Part shown: positions 8,136 through 15,293 of the stretch, piece by piece
Numbering within the stretch: the stretch's first letter is position 1
Layout of the letters: each line of letters opens with the position of its first letter
Assembly: GCF_000220255.1 (NCBI RefSeq)
Contig: NZ_GL982513.1
Span: 938,021 to 1,002,020 of the forward strand
Direction: 5' to 3'
Origin: Prevotella pallens ATCC 700821
GTDB lineage: Bacteria; Bacteroidota; Bacteroidia; Bacteroidales; Bacteroidaceae
DNA: 64,000 bases
Translations under genes and position numbers: made by a program
Notes under the pieces: generated by a model
Seen by the model: only the letters and a program-made list of their open reading frames with translations
Databases searched by the model: none
What the model was told of the DNA's origin: nothing

Positions 8136-9050
8136 ATGAAAAAATGGATAGATAGGGCTGTTAAGCATTATAAATATGCTGAGCCTATTGATAGGGAAGA
8201 GAGTGTAAAGACTTTTTTGAATATGTACGATCTTTATACCCAAAAGGAAGATTTGCGTAAGAATATAAAAACAGTACGATTGTGTTTATCTGGAATTCCA
8301 AATAGTACACATATTAAGGCTAAGAAACTTTTGTTTCAAGGAGATGAAGACTGTTGGAAATATTTTGAAAGAACAGCTGTATTTTTAACAAATGGTCATA
8401 GTAATGGCGATTGGATTGAGGAAATGAGCTTTCCTCTTGCGTATGCTTTATATGTAGAACGGAAAGACTTAATAGACCAATTGTTTGATTTTCTTTTATC
8501 TATATTGACAAACGAACAAAACTTGTCGGATAAGTATTTTAAGAAACAAAAACTGTATGCGAGTACGCAATTGATTCATTTTCTATTGGAGAAATGGCTT
8601 GGGTATAATCCGGTGAAAGAACTTGTTATGAACTATGAAACTGGTTATGGTATCTATCAAAAAATTATTGATAATTGGGAAGATCTTTCACAAATAGATA
8701 ATAGTTATTGGGACGAACTGTGTGAATATCATTTGAAAGGTATAGGATTACAGCGTGGTGAGAAATGGGAAAATGAAGAGTTTTTGACCTCAGGAATGAT
8801 TCCTATGGAGCTGATTAATTTGCAAAAGGTGCGCAAATATTTGGGATTAGATGTTCCTCAAATCAAAAACGAATTATTTTCTACTAATATGGCAAAAAGT
8901 CCTAAGATTCCAACTGGATATAATGAAGATTTGGACGTAATGTTTCAGATGGTTTTCCTTACTATTCAAAACCAGCGGAAGTATACAATAGAGGAAGTGG
9001 TGGATTTGATAAAGAAAAAACATGGCAGTGATGTACAGATTATCTTTTAA
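8136..9050 (+). CDS. hypothetical protein, helical, 304 residues
   Basis: Unrecognised. The open frame begins at 8091, but the first 15 residues are unlike the rest and Met16 (8136) begins a natural basic helix 'MKKWIDRAVKHYKYA', so I use 8136. The protein is soluble and helical, with several Trp residues and a C-terminal 'YTIEEVVDLIKKKHG'. It closes the accessory block; a 400-bp non-coding stretch follows. Possible immunity or cargo protein by context only. Confidence 0.65.
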   Translation: MKKWIDRAVKHYKYAEPIDREESVKTFLNMYDLYTQKEDLRKNIKTVRLCLSGIPNSTHIKAKKLLFQGDEDCWKYFERTAVFLTNGHSNGDWIEEMSFPLAYALYVERKDLIDQLFDFLLSILTNEQNLSDKYFKKQKLYASTQLIHFLLEKWLGYNPVKELVMNYETGYGIYQKIIDNWEDLSQIDNSYWDELCEYHLKGIGLQRGEKWENEEFLTSGMIPMELINLQKVRKYLGLDVPQIKNELFSTNMAKSPKIPTGYNEDLDVMFQMVFLTIQNQRKYTIEEVVDLIKKKHGSDVQIIF

Positions 9051-9419
9051 CCATCATTGAGTGATAAGACAGAAATACTTTTATTGTGAGTTACTTAAAC
9101 AGGAGACTTATTATTTACTATAAGCGTAACCATAAATAGATTTGTATATTTCGTATAAACAGATAGGAAGAATAATGATTCAATAGAGAGATATGTGGGA
9201 AAATTATAGAGGGTGATTACTGTTTACTAAACAATCTAATAGAACAACTCAAATGTTTAGGAAAATTAGCTGGATATATTTACTCGTGTTACAGATATCT
9301 GTTGTATTCTTCTTAGGCATCAGTCTGTTTTGTTTTAGATATTAGTAGATTTTGATTTATACGCCTAAATTTTTAATTAGATATCGCACTGGTCCTGCCA
9401 TATCTTTTAACGATTATAA
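9051..9419. other. non-coding stretch with a decayed 22-bp array
   Basis: No credible reading frame. It holds a 14-mer at 9195-9208 that also occurs at 27147-27160, followed 77 bp later by a decayed version of the AGATATCT array (next feature). The 13-mer CAATCTAATAGAA at 9232-9244 recurs as its reverse complement at 50602-50614. Confidence 0.6.
9272..9386 (+). repeat. decayed array, AGATATCT-type core, 22-bp period
   Basis: Core-like sequences fall at 9272, 9294 (intact), 9316 (degenerate) and 9338, each 22 bp apart; a last GATATC near 9380 is off phase by about 2 bp. The array has the same leader spacing as the one at 27224-27297, so it is a mutated copy of that element. Confidence 0.5.
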
Positions 9420-9451
9420 TTTGCTTTTATCGAATATTCTCTTTACATTTG
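9420..9451 (+). promoter_or_regulatory. promoter of the tRNA-like RNA
   Basis: TTTG at 9420-9423, 20 bases, TACATTTG at 9444-9451. The expected start of transcription, about 9455-9456, coincides with the 5' end of the tRNA-like fold. Confidence 0.75.
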
Positions 9452-9456
9452 CAATA

Positions 9457-9529
9457 GGTTGATGGTCGCATCGGTAGCGGGGCTTCCCAAAAGGCAGCAT
9501 ATTGCAAGGTTCAACTCCTTCGCCAATCT
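9457..9529 (+). ncRNA. tRNA-like RNA with non-canonical anticodon loop
   Basis: A cloverleaf can be drawn: acceptor GGTTGAT/GCCAATC (one A-C mismatch, two G-T), D stem TCGC/GCGG with loop ATCGGTA, anticodon stem GCTTC/GCAGC with loop CCAAAAG, variable ATATTG, T stem CAAGG/CCTTC with canonical loop TTCAACT. The D loop keeps A14, G18-G19 and A21, and the T loop is normal. However, position 8 is G rather than T and position 33 is C rather than T, so ordinary decoding (AAA anticodon) is unlikely. No CCA is encoded. A consensus promoter and an intrinsic terminator bracket it closely, arguing that it is expressed. It could be a repurposed tRNA mimic or a decaying tRNA, perhaps left by an integrated element. 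Confidence 0.6.
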
Positions 9530-9532
9530 ATT

Positions 9533-9560
9533 TAGGGGCTTAGTCGCCTCTATTTTTTTT
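9533..9560 (+). terminator. terminator of the tRNA-like RNA
   Basis: Stem TAGGGGC/GCCTCTA (one G-T), 6-base loop, then eight T. Confidence 0.8.
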
Positions 9561-9691
9561 GTATTGTTTCGTAATCATATTTATTATTGCCTTAAACGTA
9601 GCCATATTTCAATCAATATTTAGTTAATATTCTGGCTTCACTTGTAGTATTTAAGCAATACTTATAGAGATTGAGTGTTATTTATGAAACA

Positions 9692-9733
9692 CAAAAAAAG
9701 CGGAGACCCTTTTATTTATTGGATTTCCGCTTG
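9692..9733 (-). terminator. terminator of tRNA-His
   Basis: On the minus strand stem AAGCGGA/TCCGCTT followed by a run of T (a's at 9693-9699). Confidence 0.8.
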
Positions 9734-9740
9734 TTTTTTA

Positions 9741-9818
9741 TGGGGTGGAAGGTGGGACTCGAACCCACGACATTCAGAACCACAATCTGACGCTCTAACC
9801 AACTGAACTACGTCCACC
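9741..9818 (-). tRNA. tRNA-His (GTG)
   Basis: Complete cloverleaf with anticodon GTG in loop TTGTGGT, normal T loop TTCGAGT, the histidine-specific extra G at -1 (9818) opposite C73 (9744), and encoded CCA at 9741-9743. The acceptor has one C-T mismatch. Own promoter and terminator. Confidence 0.97.
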
Positions 9819-9845
9819 ATATATTATTGCTTTAAAAAGCGATTG

Positions 9846-9877
9846 CAAAGTTACGAACTTTATTTGTTTTATGCAAA
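9846..9877 (-). promoter_or_regulatory. promoter of tRNA-His
   Basis: Minus-strand TTTG (9874-9877), 20 bases, TAACTTTG (9846-9853). The box lies about 28 bp from the tRNA 5' end. Confidence 0.8.
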
Positions 9878-9905
9878 TAAAATTCGCACTTTTTATTATT
9901 ATTCA

Positions 9906-10283
9906 TTATTTTGCAGGAGCTGCAGGAGCTTTTGTTGGCTGTCCTTGTGCTGCAGGAGCTGCTTGTTTTTGTTGACTTGCGCCAAAATTAGGTAGGTTAT
10001 TTGGGTTTGTTGCTCCGTCGTCTTTTGTTGCTTTTTCGATTACACTTTGGTCTGTTGTTGCTTGTGGTGCAATACGAGTTGATATTACACTGAGCACAAC
10101 CATAAAGATAGCGCAACCCCAAGTGAGTTTTTCAACAAAGTCGGTAGTTTTGCGAACACCCATAATGGCATTAGAAGAGGAGAAGTTTGATGATAACCCT
10201 CCGCCCTTAGATTCTTGAATTAGAACTACACCAATCATCAAGATAGCTGCAATAACGATGAGTATTACTAAAAGCGTATACAT
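9906..10283 (-). CDS. secG: SecG, preprotein translocase subunit
   Basis: The small SecYEG channel subunit that aids cycling of SecA-driven protein export at the inner membrane. Two hydrophobic segments (about residues 2-20 and 54-70) flank the conserved cytoplasmic loop 'LIQESKGGGLSSNFSSSNAIMG', typical of SecG. The C-terminal 55 residues form an Ala/Pro/Gln/Lys-rich tail beyond the core, as is common in Bacteroidetes. It is last in an operon with the regulator, lptE and the TPR-like gene, starting 2 bp after the latter stops. Confidence 0.93.
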   Translation of the reverse strand: MYTLLVILIVIAAILMIGVVLIQESKGGGLSSNFSSSNAIMGVRKTTDFVEKLTWGCAIFMVVLSVISTRIAPQATTDQSVIEKATKDDGATNPNNLPNFGASQQKQAAPAAQGQPTKAPAAPAK

Positions 10284-10285
10284 TT

Positions 10286-11062
10286 CTATGTTATTTTATT
10301 ATTATTGTTTATTATTAATTTCTGTAGAAATCTAATTTGGTCTGCAAAGTAACGATTTTTTTTTGGATATACCAAATTTAATCGATTAATTATTTCCAAG
10401 GCTTTAGAATATCTTCCTTGTTTTATATATATACGTGCTAAAGTCTCAGTAAAATAGCCATTATCTTCTGTTGTAGCTATTTCCTCATCGGTTTCGTCTA
10501 TGTCTTCTGGTTCGTATTCTGTGTTTTCTTGTAAGATAATTTTTCCGCCTTCGTTGTGAATAAAATTATCTATCAAGCTTTGTCCTCGTAATTCTGGTGT
10601 TTCATTTTCTTTCTTTTCTTCTTCTTTCGAGTTCATTAAGAAAGCCACATAGTCTACAGTTGCATCAATAGGAGTAGGCTTTCTGTGTTCTTTTCCTTCC
10701 TTTTCTGGAATATTGGGAATTTGTTCGAGGAAATTATCAATAAGTGATACTGTTCTATTGGTAGATATTTCTGTTTGTTCCTGACCTTTTGCAGGTTGTA
10801 GAACACTTTCTTGTATTTTTTCGATATGTAGTTGACAATGTGCTGCCTCAACAAGATTAAAAAGCACTCTACGGTCTGTAATGTAGATAGCTGCACGTCG
10901 CAACTCTTCATCGAAAGTTGCATCGTGTAACAAGAATAAGTTTTTTAGAAGCAGTATACGAGCTGGTTGGTAGAACGGATAGATAGCTATAAGCTTCCGA
11001 AGATCGTATAATGTTTCCTTATTCAGTTCTTCTGGATAATTAAAATAATGCGCTATATCCAT
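10286..11062 (-). CDS. TPR-like conserved protein next to secG
   Basis: A 258-residue soluble protein. The N-terminal part (about 1-80) is helical with the pattern 'LIAIYPFYQPARILLLKNL', the middle is acidic and probably disordered (about 100-195), and the last 50 residues hold one TPR-like pair 'ETLARIYIKQGRYSKALEIINRL'. Bacteroidetes carry such proteins between lptE and secG, so this is a conserved but unassigned member of an envelope-biogenesis operon. It begins 35 bp after lptE. The specific role is unknown; a TPR suggests protein-protein contact. Confidence 0.8.
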   Translation of the reverse strand: MDIAHYFNYPEELNKETLYDLRKLIAIYPFYQPARILLLKNLFLLHDATFDEELRRAAIYITDRRVLFNLVEAAHCQLHIEKIQESVLQPAKGQEQTEISTNRTVSLIDNFLEQIPNIPEKEGKEHRKPTPIDATVDYVAFLMNSKEEEKKENETPELRGQSLIDNFIHNEGGKIILQENTEYEPEDIDETDEEIATTEDNGYFTETLARIYIKQGRYSKALEIINRLNLVYPKKNRYFADQIRFLQKLIINNNNKIT

Positions 11063-11097
11063 TTTTCTTTTGCTTTACAGAGTTTGTTTCAGTATTA

Positions 11098-11628
11098 TTA
11101 CCAATTAGCAACAGTTGCATTGAATATTTGTTCTGTCAAATCCTTTATCATTTGCTCTACCAATTCTTCTTGTACAGAATTTAAACTTCTAGTTGTATCG
11201 TAGCTTGCTGTTGCTGTAAACTGCTTTTCAAAATCCTCGTTATGGTTTGTGTTATTTACAAAACGTACGTTTACGGTTATAGACAATTCTGTTTGTGCAG
11301 AATAACCTTCGCTTGATACGCTTTTATTGCGTTGTTGATATTGTGTTATTTCGCCTTCTATCTTTAAATCGCCATTACGTTTCACCTGTTCCAAACGAGT
11401 ATGATTGGCATACATATCTTTCAGTTTATTATTGAACATTGGTCCCATTGGTCCCCAAACATAAGCTGAACGAATAGGGAAATCGGCAATTTGGATAGTA
11501 TGCACCTTAGTATAATTGATGCTTGCTCCATTAAATTTATAGCTCACAGAACAAGCAGTGAGTCCCATCAATGCTACTATTATATATATAAGGTGTATTT
11601 TTCTTAACTTATTTACTATCCAAACCAT
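11098..11628 (-). CDS. lptE: LptE family LPS-assembly lipoprotein
   Basis: An outer-membrane lipoprotein that plugs and supports LptD in inserting lipopolysaccharide. A signal sequence ends in the lipobox LTAC at about residues 23-26, followed by 'SVSYKFNGASINYTKVHTIQI', the Bacteroidetes LptE signature. A segment 'LKIEGEITQYQ' and a C-terminal 'LVEQMIKDLTEQIFNATVANW' also fit. The start at 11628 overlaps the end of the regulator gene by 20 bp, suggesting translational coupling; no nearer in-frame ATG keeps the full signal peptide. Confidence 0.9.
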   Translation of the reverse strand: MVWIVNKLRKIHLIYIIVALMGLTACSVSYKFNGASINYTKVHTIQIADFPIRSAYVWGPMGPMFNNKLKDMYANHTRLEQVKRNGDLKIEGEITQYQQRNKSVSSEGYSAQTELSITVNVRFVNNTNHNEDFEKQFTATASYDTTRSLNSVQEELVEQMIKDLTEQIFNATVANW

Positions 11629-12853
11629 ATTGTTTTATTCGTCTATAGAGTGTTCTATCGCTTATTCCTAATTCTTGTGCAGCCTTTTTCCTATTACCAT
11701 TATTGCGTTCCAGAGCTTTCTCTACCATTTGTCTGCCCACATCACTCAGATTTAATATCTCGGGTTCTGATATTTCTTCTGCATCTGCAAATTCTACTAA
11801 ACCATTTGAAGGAGATGTTTCTGATAATGTATGTTTGCGAGGGATAGGCATTGTGTTATGATGTTCTTCGGGTAAAGGTTCAAACCCTTGCGCTCCGTTT
11901 AATGCACGTGTTTCTTCTAACTGTTTTCTAACATTGTTTAAATCACGTCGCAAATCGCTTACGTTACCACGTAATTCATACAATATTTGATATAGTATGT
12001 CGCGTTCACTTTCGTAGTTATGCTCTCCATCTTTGCCTATAATTGCTAATTGTGTAGTGTCTGAATCGCGTGGAATAAAGTTGGTTAGCATCTCTGCAGT
12101 TATTTCACGTTGCTCACTTAGCACCGACATCTGTTCGGTAATATTCTTCAATTGTCGTACATTTCCCGGCCATTTATAGTGCAATAGTATCTTCTTTGCA
12201 TCTTCAGACAATGTTATTTTTGGAAGATGGTATTTTTCTGCCATTTGCATAGCAAAGAGTCGGAACAGCAAAAGAATATCTTCACCACGGTCGCGGAGTG
12301 GAGGCATCTGGATAGGAATTGTGTTTAATCGGTAGAATAAATCCTCTCTAAATTTTCCTTCACTAACAGCTTTACGCATATTTACATTGGTTGCTGCCAC
12401 TATACGTACATCAGTTTTACGTATATCTTGACCTCCCACTCTTATATATTCGCCAGTTTCTAATACGCGTAACAGCTTTGCTTGGGTGGCTAAGGGGAGT
12501 TCGCCTACCTCATCGAGGAAGATAGTTCCTTTGTTTGCTATACCAAAATATCCATCGCTTTCGCCAATAGCTCCTGTAAACGAACCTTTTTCGTGTCCGA
12601 AAAGTTCGCTATCAATGGTTCCTTCTGGGATTGATCCACAATTAATTGCAAAATATTTCTCTCGTCTTCGTGGCGAATTATCGTGAATGATACGAGGAAT
12701 TATCTCTTTACCCACTCCGCTTTCGCCTACTATAAGTACAGACAAGTCGGTGGGTGCAACCTGCAATGCTATATCTAAAGCTCTGTTTAGTGCATCGCAA
12801 TTGCCCACAACGTTGTAACGTTGCTTTATATGTTGAAGTTCAATATTATTCAT
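11609..12853 (-). CDS. sigma-54-type AAA+ transcription activator with Fis-like HTH
   Basis: A bacterial enhancer-binding protein lacking a receiver domain. Order: AAA+ module at about residues 15-250 with Walker A GESGVGKE, the sigma-54 contact loop GSFTGA, Walker B GTIFLDEVGE and the arginine-finger region, then an acidic linker with a possible short coiled coil (about 270-300), then a Fis-type helix-turn-helix ending 'NRKKAAQELGISDRTLYRRIKQYG'. The lack of a sensor means activity is probably set by amount or partners. It starts an operon with lptE, the TPR-like gene and secG. The -7 box ends 8 bp before the ATG, so the leader is only a few bases. Confidence 0.92.
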   Translation of the reverse strand: MNNIELQHIKQRYNVVGNCDALNRALDIALQVAPTDLSVLIVGESGVGKEIIPRIIHDNSPRRREKYFAINCGSIPEGTIDSELFGHEKGSFTGAIGESDGYFGIANKGTIFLDEVGELPLATQAKLLRVLETGEYIRVGGQDIRKTDVRIVAATNVNMRKAVSEGKFREDLFYRLNTIPIQMPPLRDRGEDILLLFRLFAMQMAEKYHLPKITLSEDAKKILLHYKWPGNVRQLKNITEQMSVLSEQREITAEMLTNFIPRDSDTTQLAIIGKDGEHNYESERDILYQILYELRGNVSDLRRDLNNVRKQLEETRALNGAQGFEPLPEEHHNTMPIPRKHTLSETSPSNGLVEFADAEEISEPEILNLSDVGRQMVEKALERNNGNRKKAAQELGISDRTLYRRIKQYGLDSK

Positions 12854-12861
12854 TCTGCTGA

Positions 12862-12869
12862 CAAATTTA
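12862..12869 (-). promoter_or_regulatory. -7 box of the regulator-lptE-secG operon
   Basis: Minus-strand TAAATTTG; predicted start about 4 bases before the ATG at 12853. The -33 is weak (CAA 22 bp away). Confidence 0.55.
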
Positions 12870-13352
12870 CCTATTTATTTTTTAAATTCTGCAACTTTGG
12901 CAGAGTTTAACAAACTCTAAGAACTTTCTTTCCTATTTATTTGAAACGGCAAACAAGTGTCTTTGTCTATTTTAAATGGCGAATAATGATACGCTGTATT
13001 GTTACGATATCGTTATAAAAGATATAGGAATTCTCTATATTCATATCCTGTTTAAATTCTTATACAAATGGAATTATAATTATGCAACAACACTTTTGCA
13101 ACGCAAAAGTATGGTTTTTACGTTGCAAAACAATGGTTTTTAGCGTGTAAAATGGTGGTTTTTACAATATAAAAACTATGTCTTTTGTATTGCATTGATA
13201 GCCAAACTGTTAAGTGGAGCTACATTTCTGCTTCTATTTCTCCTTCTTTTTTTTATGTCCTGGTTGGGTTTATAGGGGTGTGCTATAAAATTTCAACCTT
13301 AGCAAATGCTAATAATTCTGACCTCATTTCTCGTTATCTAAAAACTTTTGAG
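12870..13352. other. divergent intergenic region
   Basis: 480 bp between the regulator operon and the small membrane protein gene. It holds the ATGGTTTTT array at 13090-13190 and no credible gene. Confidence 0.6.
13086..13190 (+). repeat. tandem array, ATGGTTTTT unit, 22-bp period
   Basis: Three good units with TGGTTTTTA starting at 13112, 13134 and 13156, exactly 22 bp apart, plus a degenerate unit on either side (near 13090 and 13178). Around each centre the sequence is a near-palindrome of the form AAAAcnATngTTTT. The bases between units vary. Confidence 0.65.
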
Positions 13353-13360
13353 TAACTTTG
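13353..13360 (+). promoter_or_regulatory. -7 box of the 13365 gene
   Basis: TAACTTTG only 4 bases before the ATG, so the mRNA would be leaderless or start inside the frame. Confidence 0.6.
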
Positions 13361-13364
13361 TAGC

Positions 13365-13607
13365 ATGAAGATAAAGCTTAATTGGAAAATGTTTATAGTC
13401 TTCTTTGGAATCATAGGGGGGCTTTACATAATAACAAAAAGTATCTTGATAACTTCTGGCATAATGGTTATCTTGTTACTTATAGACGGTTTCTTACGCG
13501 AATATGAACTGAAAAAACAAGGTAAAAAACAAGCAGAAGAAATTTTAAAAGAAATAGAACGAGATACAAAAGAAGAGAAAGAAAACGAAGAAGAAGGCAC
13601 AAATTAA
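13365..13607 (+). CDS. small membrane protein, 80 residues
   Basis: Two hydrophobic segments at about residues 9-25 and 27-42 are followed by a highly charged Lys/Glu tail (about 45-80) that would be cytoplasmic and helical. I do not recognise a named family. The -7 box lies 4 bases upstream of this ATG, so either the message is leaderless or Met9 is used. It precedes the kinase-RapZ fusion gene by 21 bp and is probably cotranscribed with it. Confidence 0.7.
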   Translation: MKIKLNWKMFIVFFGIIGGLYIITKSILITSGIMVILLLIDGFLREYELKKQGKKQAEEILKEIERDTKEEKENEEEGTN

Positions 13608-13628
13608 AAGATAAATATTAACAGAGTA

Positions 13629-15170
13629 ATGGAGAAACTCGTAGAACTATACAGAAAATGGGCAGGTAGCGCTCCTGCAAATGTAGAAAAATTGGCAGGT
13701 GCAGGCAGTAATCGAGCATACTATCGCCTTACTGATAGTGAAGGAAAAACGGTAATTGGTGTTATCGGTACGAGTCGCGATGAGAACCATGCCTTTATTT
13801 ATCTTGCCAAACACTTTGCTAAACGACAGTTGCCTGTGCCCCATGTGCTTGCTGTTTCTGTTGATGAAATGTGCTATTTACAGACCGATCTGGGTGTAAT
13901 ATCTCTTTTCGATGCTATTCGAGGTGGGAGAGAGGCAGGCGGACGATATAATTTAGCCGAACAAGAACTGTTACGCAAAACCATAAAAGAACTACCTAAC
14001 TTTCAGCTTCGTGGGGCACGTGGGTTAGATTATAGCTATTGTTACCCCCAAGCAGAGTTTAACGAAGAGAGCGTTCTCTTCGATTTGAACTACTTTAAAT
14101 ACTGCTTTCTGAAAGCAACCGAAATAGATTTCCATGAACTAAAGCTACAAGCCAACTTCCGAATGTTTGCAAAAGACCTTACATCGGAGAAGATAGAAGC
14201 CTTTCAATATCGCGATTTCCAAGCACGCAATGTAATGCTCGATAGTAAAGGAAATCCTCACTTTATTGATTTTCAAGGCGGTCGTAAAGGTCCATACTAT
14301 TATGACCTTGCCTCATTTTTATGGCAAGCAAGTGCAAAATATCCGTTTAAGTTACGTCGCGAATTGGTTTTCGATTATTATAACAGTCTGAAACATTTTA
14401 CTGAAGTACCATCAAAACACCATTTTGTTAATCGTCTTTCTCTCTTTGTACTATTCCGTTTGTTGCAAGTGTTGGGTGCGTATGGTTTTCGTGGCTACTT
14501 TGAGCGAAAACAACACTTCATAGAATCCATTCCACCAGCCATTCAAAACCTCAGCGACGTATTAGATTTGGGTGAGAAAATGTTTCCTTATCCATATCTG
14601 TTTACATTGCTGCGGGAACTAACACAATTGCCACAATTTAACAAGACAGTACAAACTGCAAAGAATAGAACCGATGGTTATAAAATCGCCGAGCAAGATG
14701 TGTACACAGCAAACCCATTAGACGGTCCCGCCTCGTTCTCCAAATACGATGGAAAAGGTCCATTGGTGGTACGAGTATTTAGTTTTTCTTTTAAGAAAGG
14801 CATTCCTGAAGACACTTCTGGTAATGGTGGCGGTTATGTGTTCGATTGTCGTAGCACTCACAATCCCGGTCGTTACGAACCTTATAAGAAGATAACGGGG
14901 CTTGATGAGGCTGTTATTCGTTTCTTAGAAGATGATGGTGAAATCGTAGAATTTCTTCGTCCAGTCTACGAACTCGCCGATCACCATGTAGAACGCTATA
15001 TGCAGCGTGGTTTCACAAACCTTATGTTTTCGTTCGGGTGCACGGGAGGACAACACCGTTCCGTATATTGTGCTCAACATTTGGCAGAACATTTAAACAA
15101 AAAGTATGGTATAGAAGTGCATATTATACATCGTGAACAGGGCATAAAACAAACTTTAGCGAGAAGATAA
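13629..15170 (+). CDS. AmgK-like sugar kinase fused to a RapZ C-terminal domain
   Basis: A two-domain protein of 513 residues. Residues about 1-345 are an aminoglycoside-phosphotransferase-fold kinase: Gly-rich 'AGAGSNRAYYRL' loop, catalytic 'YRDFQARNVML', metal-binding 'HFIDFQGGRKGPYYYDLA'. This matches AmgK-type anomeric MurNAc/GlcNAc kinases. Residues about 380-510 match the C-terminal domain of RapZ/YvcJ: 'VRVFSFSFKKGIPEDTSGN', 'VFDCRSTHNPG', 'FSFGCTGGQHRSVY'. The RapZ P-loop domain is absent. In E. coli this domain senses glucosamine-6-phosphate and binds small RNAs. The next gene is a MurU-like nucleotidyltransferase, so a role in amino-sugar recycling with built-in sensing is likely. 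Domain calls are solid; the sensing role is inference. Confidence 0.88.
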   Translation: MEKLVELYRKWAGSAPANVEKLAGAGSNRAYYRLTDSEGKTVIGVIGTSRDENHAFIYLAKHFAKRQLPVPHVLAVSVDEMCYLQTDLGVISLFDAIRGGREAGGRYNLAEQELLRKTIKELPNFQLRGARGLDYSYCYPQAEFNEESVLFDLNYFKYCFLKATEIDFHELKLQANFRMFAKDLTSEKIEAFQYRDFQARNVMLDSKGNPHFIDFQGGRKGPYYYDLASFLWQASAKYPFKLRRELVFDYYNSLKHFTEVPSKHHFVNRLSLFVLFRLLQVLGAYGFRGYFERKQHFIESIPPAIQNLSDVLDLGEKMFPYPYLFTLLRELTQLPQFNKTVQTAKNRTDGYKIAEQDVYTANPLDGPASFSKYDGKGPLVVRVFSFSFKKGIPEDTSGNGGGYVFDCRSTHNPGRYEPYKKITGLDEAVIRFLEDDGEIVEFLRPVYELADHHVERYMQRGFTNLMFSFGCTGGQHRSVYCAQHLAEHLNKKYGIEVHIIHREQGIKQTLARR

Positions 15171-15240
15171 AACAAATTAAGAAGGTTATTCTCCTTGCTT
15201 TGGCACTTAACATATATAATTAAGGTTATAAGTTTATTTC

Positions 15241-15271
15241 TTTGCTGTCTGAGATTTAATTAGTAAATTTG
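15241..15271 (+). promoter_or_regulatory. promoter of the murU-like gene
   Basis: TTTG at 15241-15244, 19 bases, TAAATTTG at 15264-15271; the ATG is 23 bp downstream. Confidence 0.75.
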
Positions 15272-15293
15272 CACGCATTAAAAGCAGAATACA

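Noticed and set aside
239-9050. Prophage, integrative element or restriction-modification island
   Set aside because: No integrase, transposase, phage structural, methyltransferase or mobilisation gene is seen, and no direct repeats marking attachment sites were found.
9457-9529. Ordinary tRNA-Gly(CCC) reading of the tRNA-like RNA
   Set aside because: Placing CCC at 34-36 destroys the anticodon stem pairing; the only well-paired fold gives loop CCAAAAG without T33.
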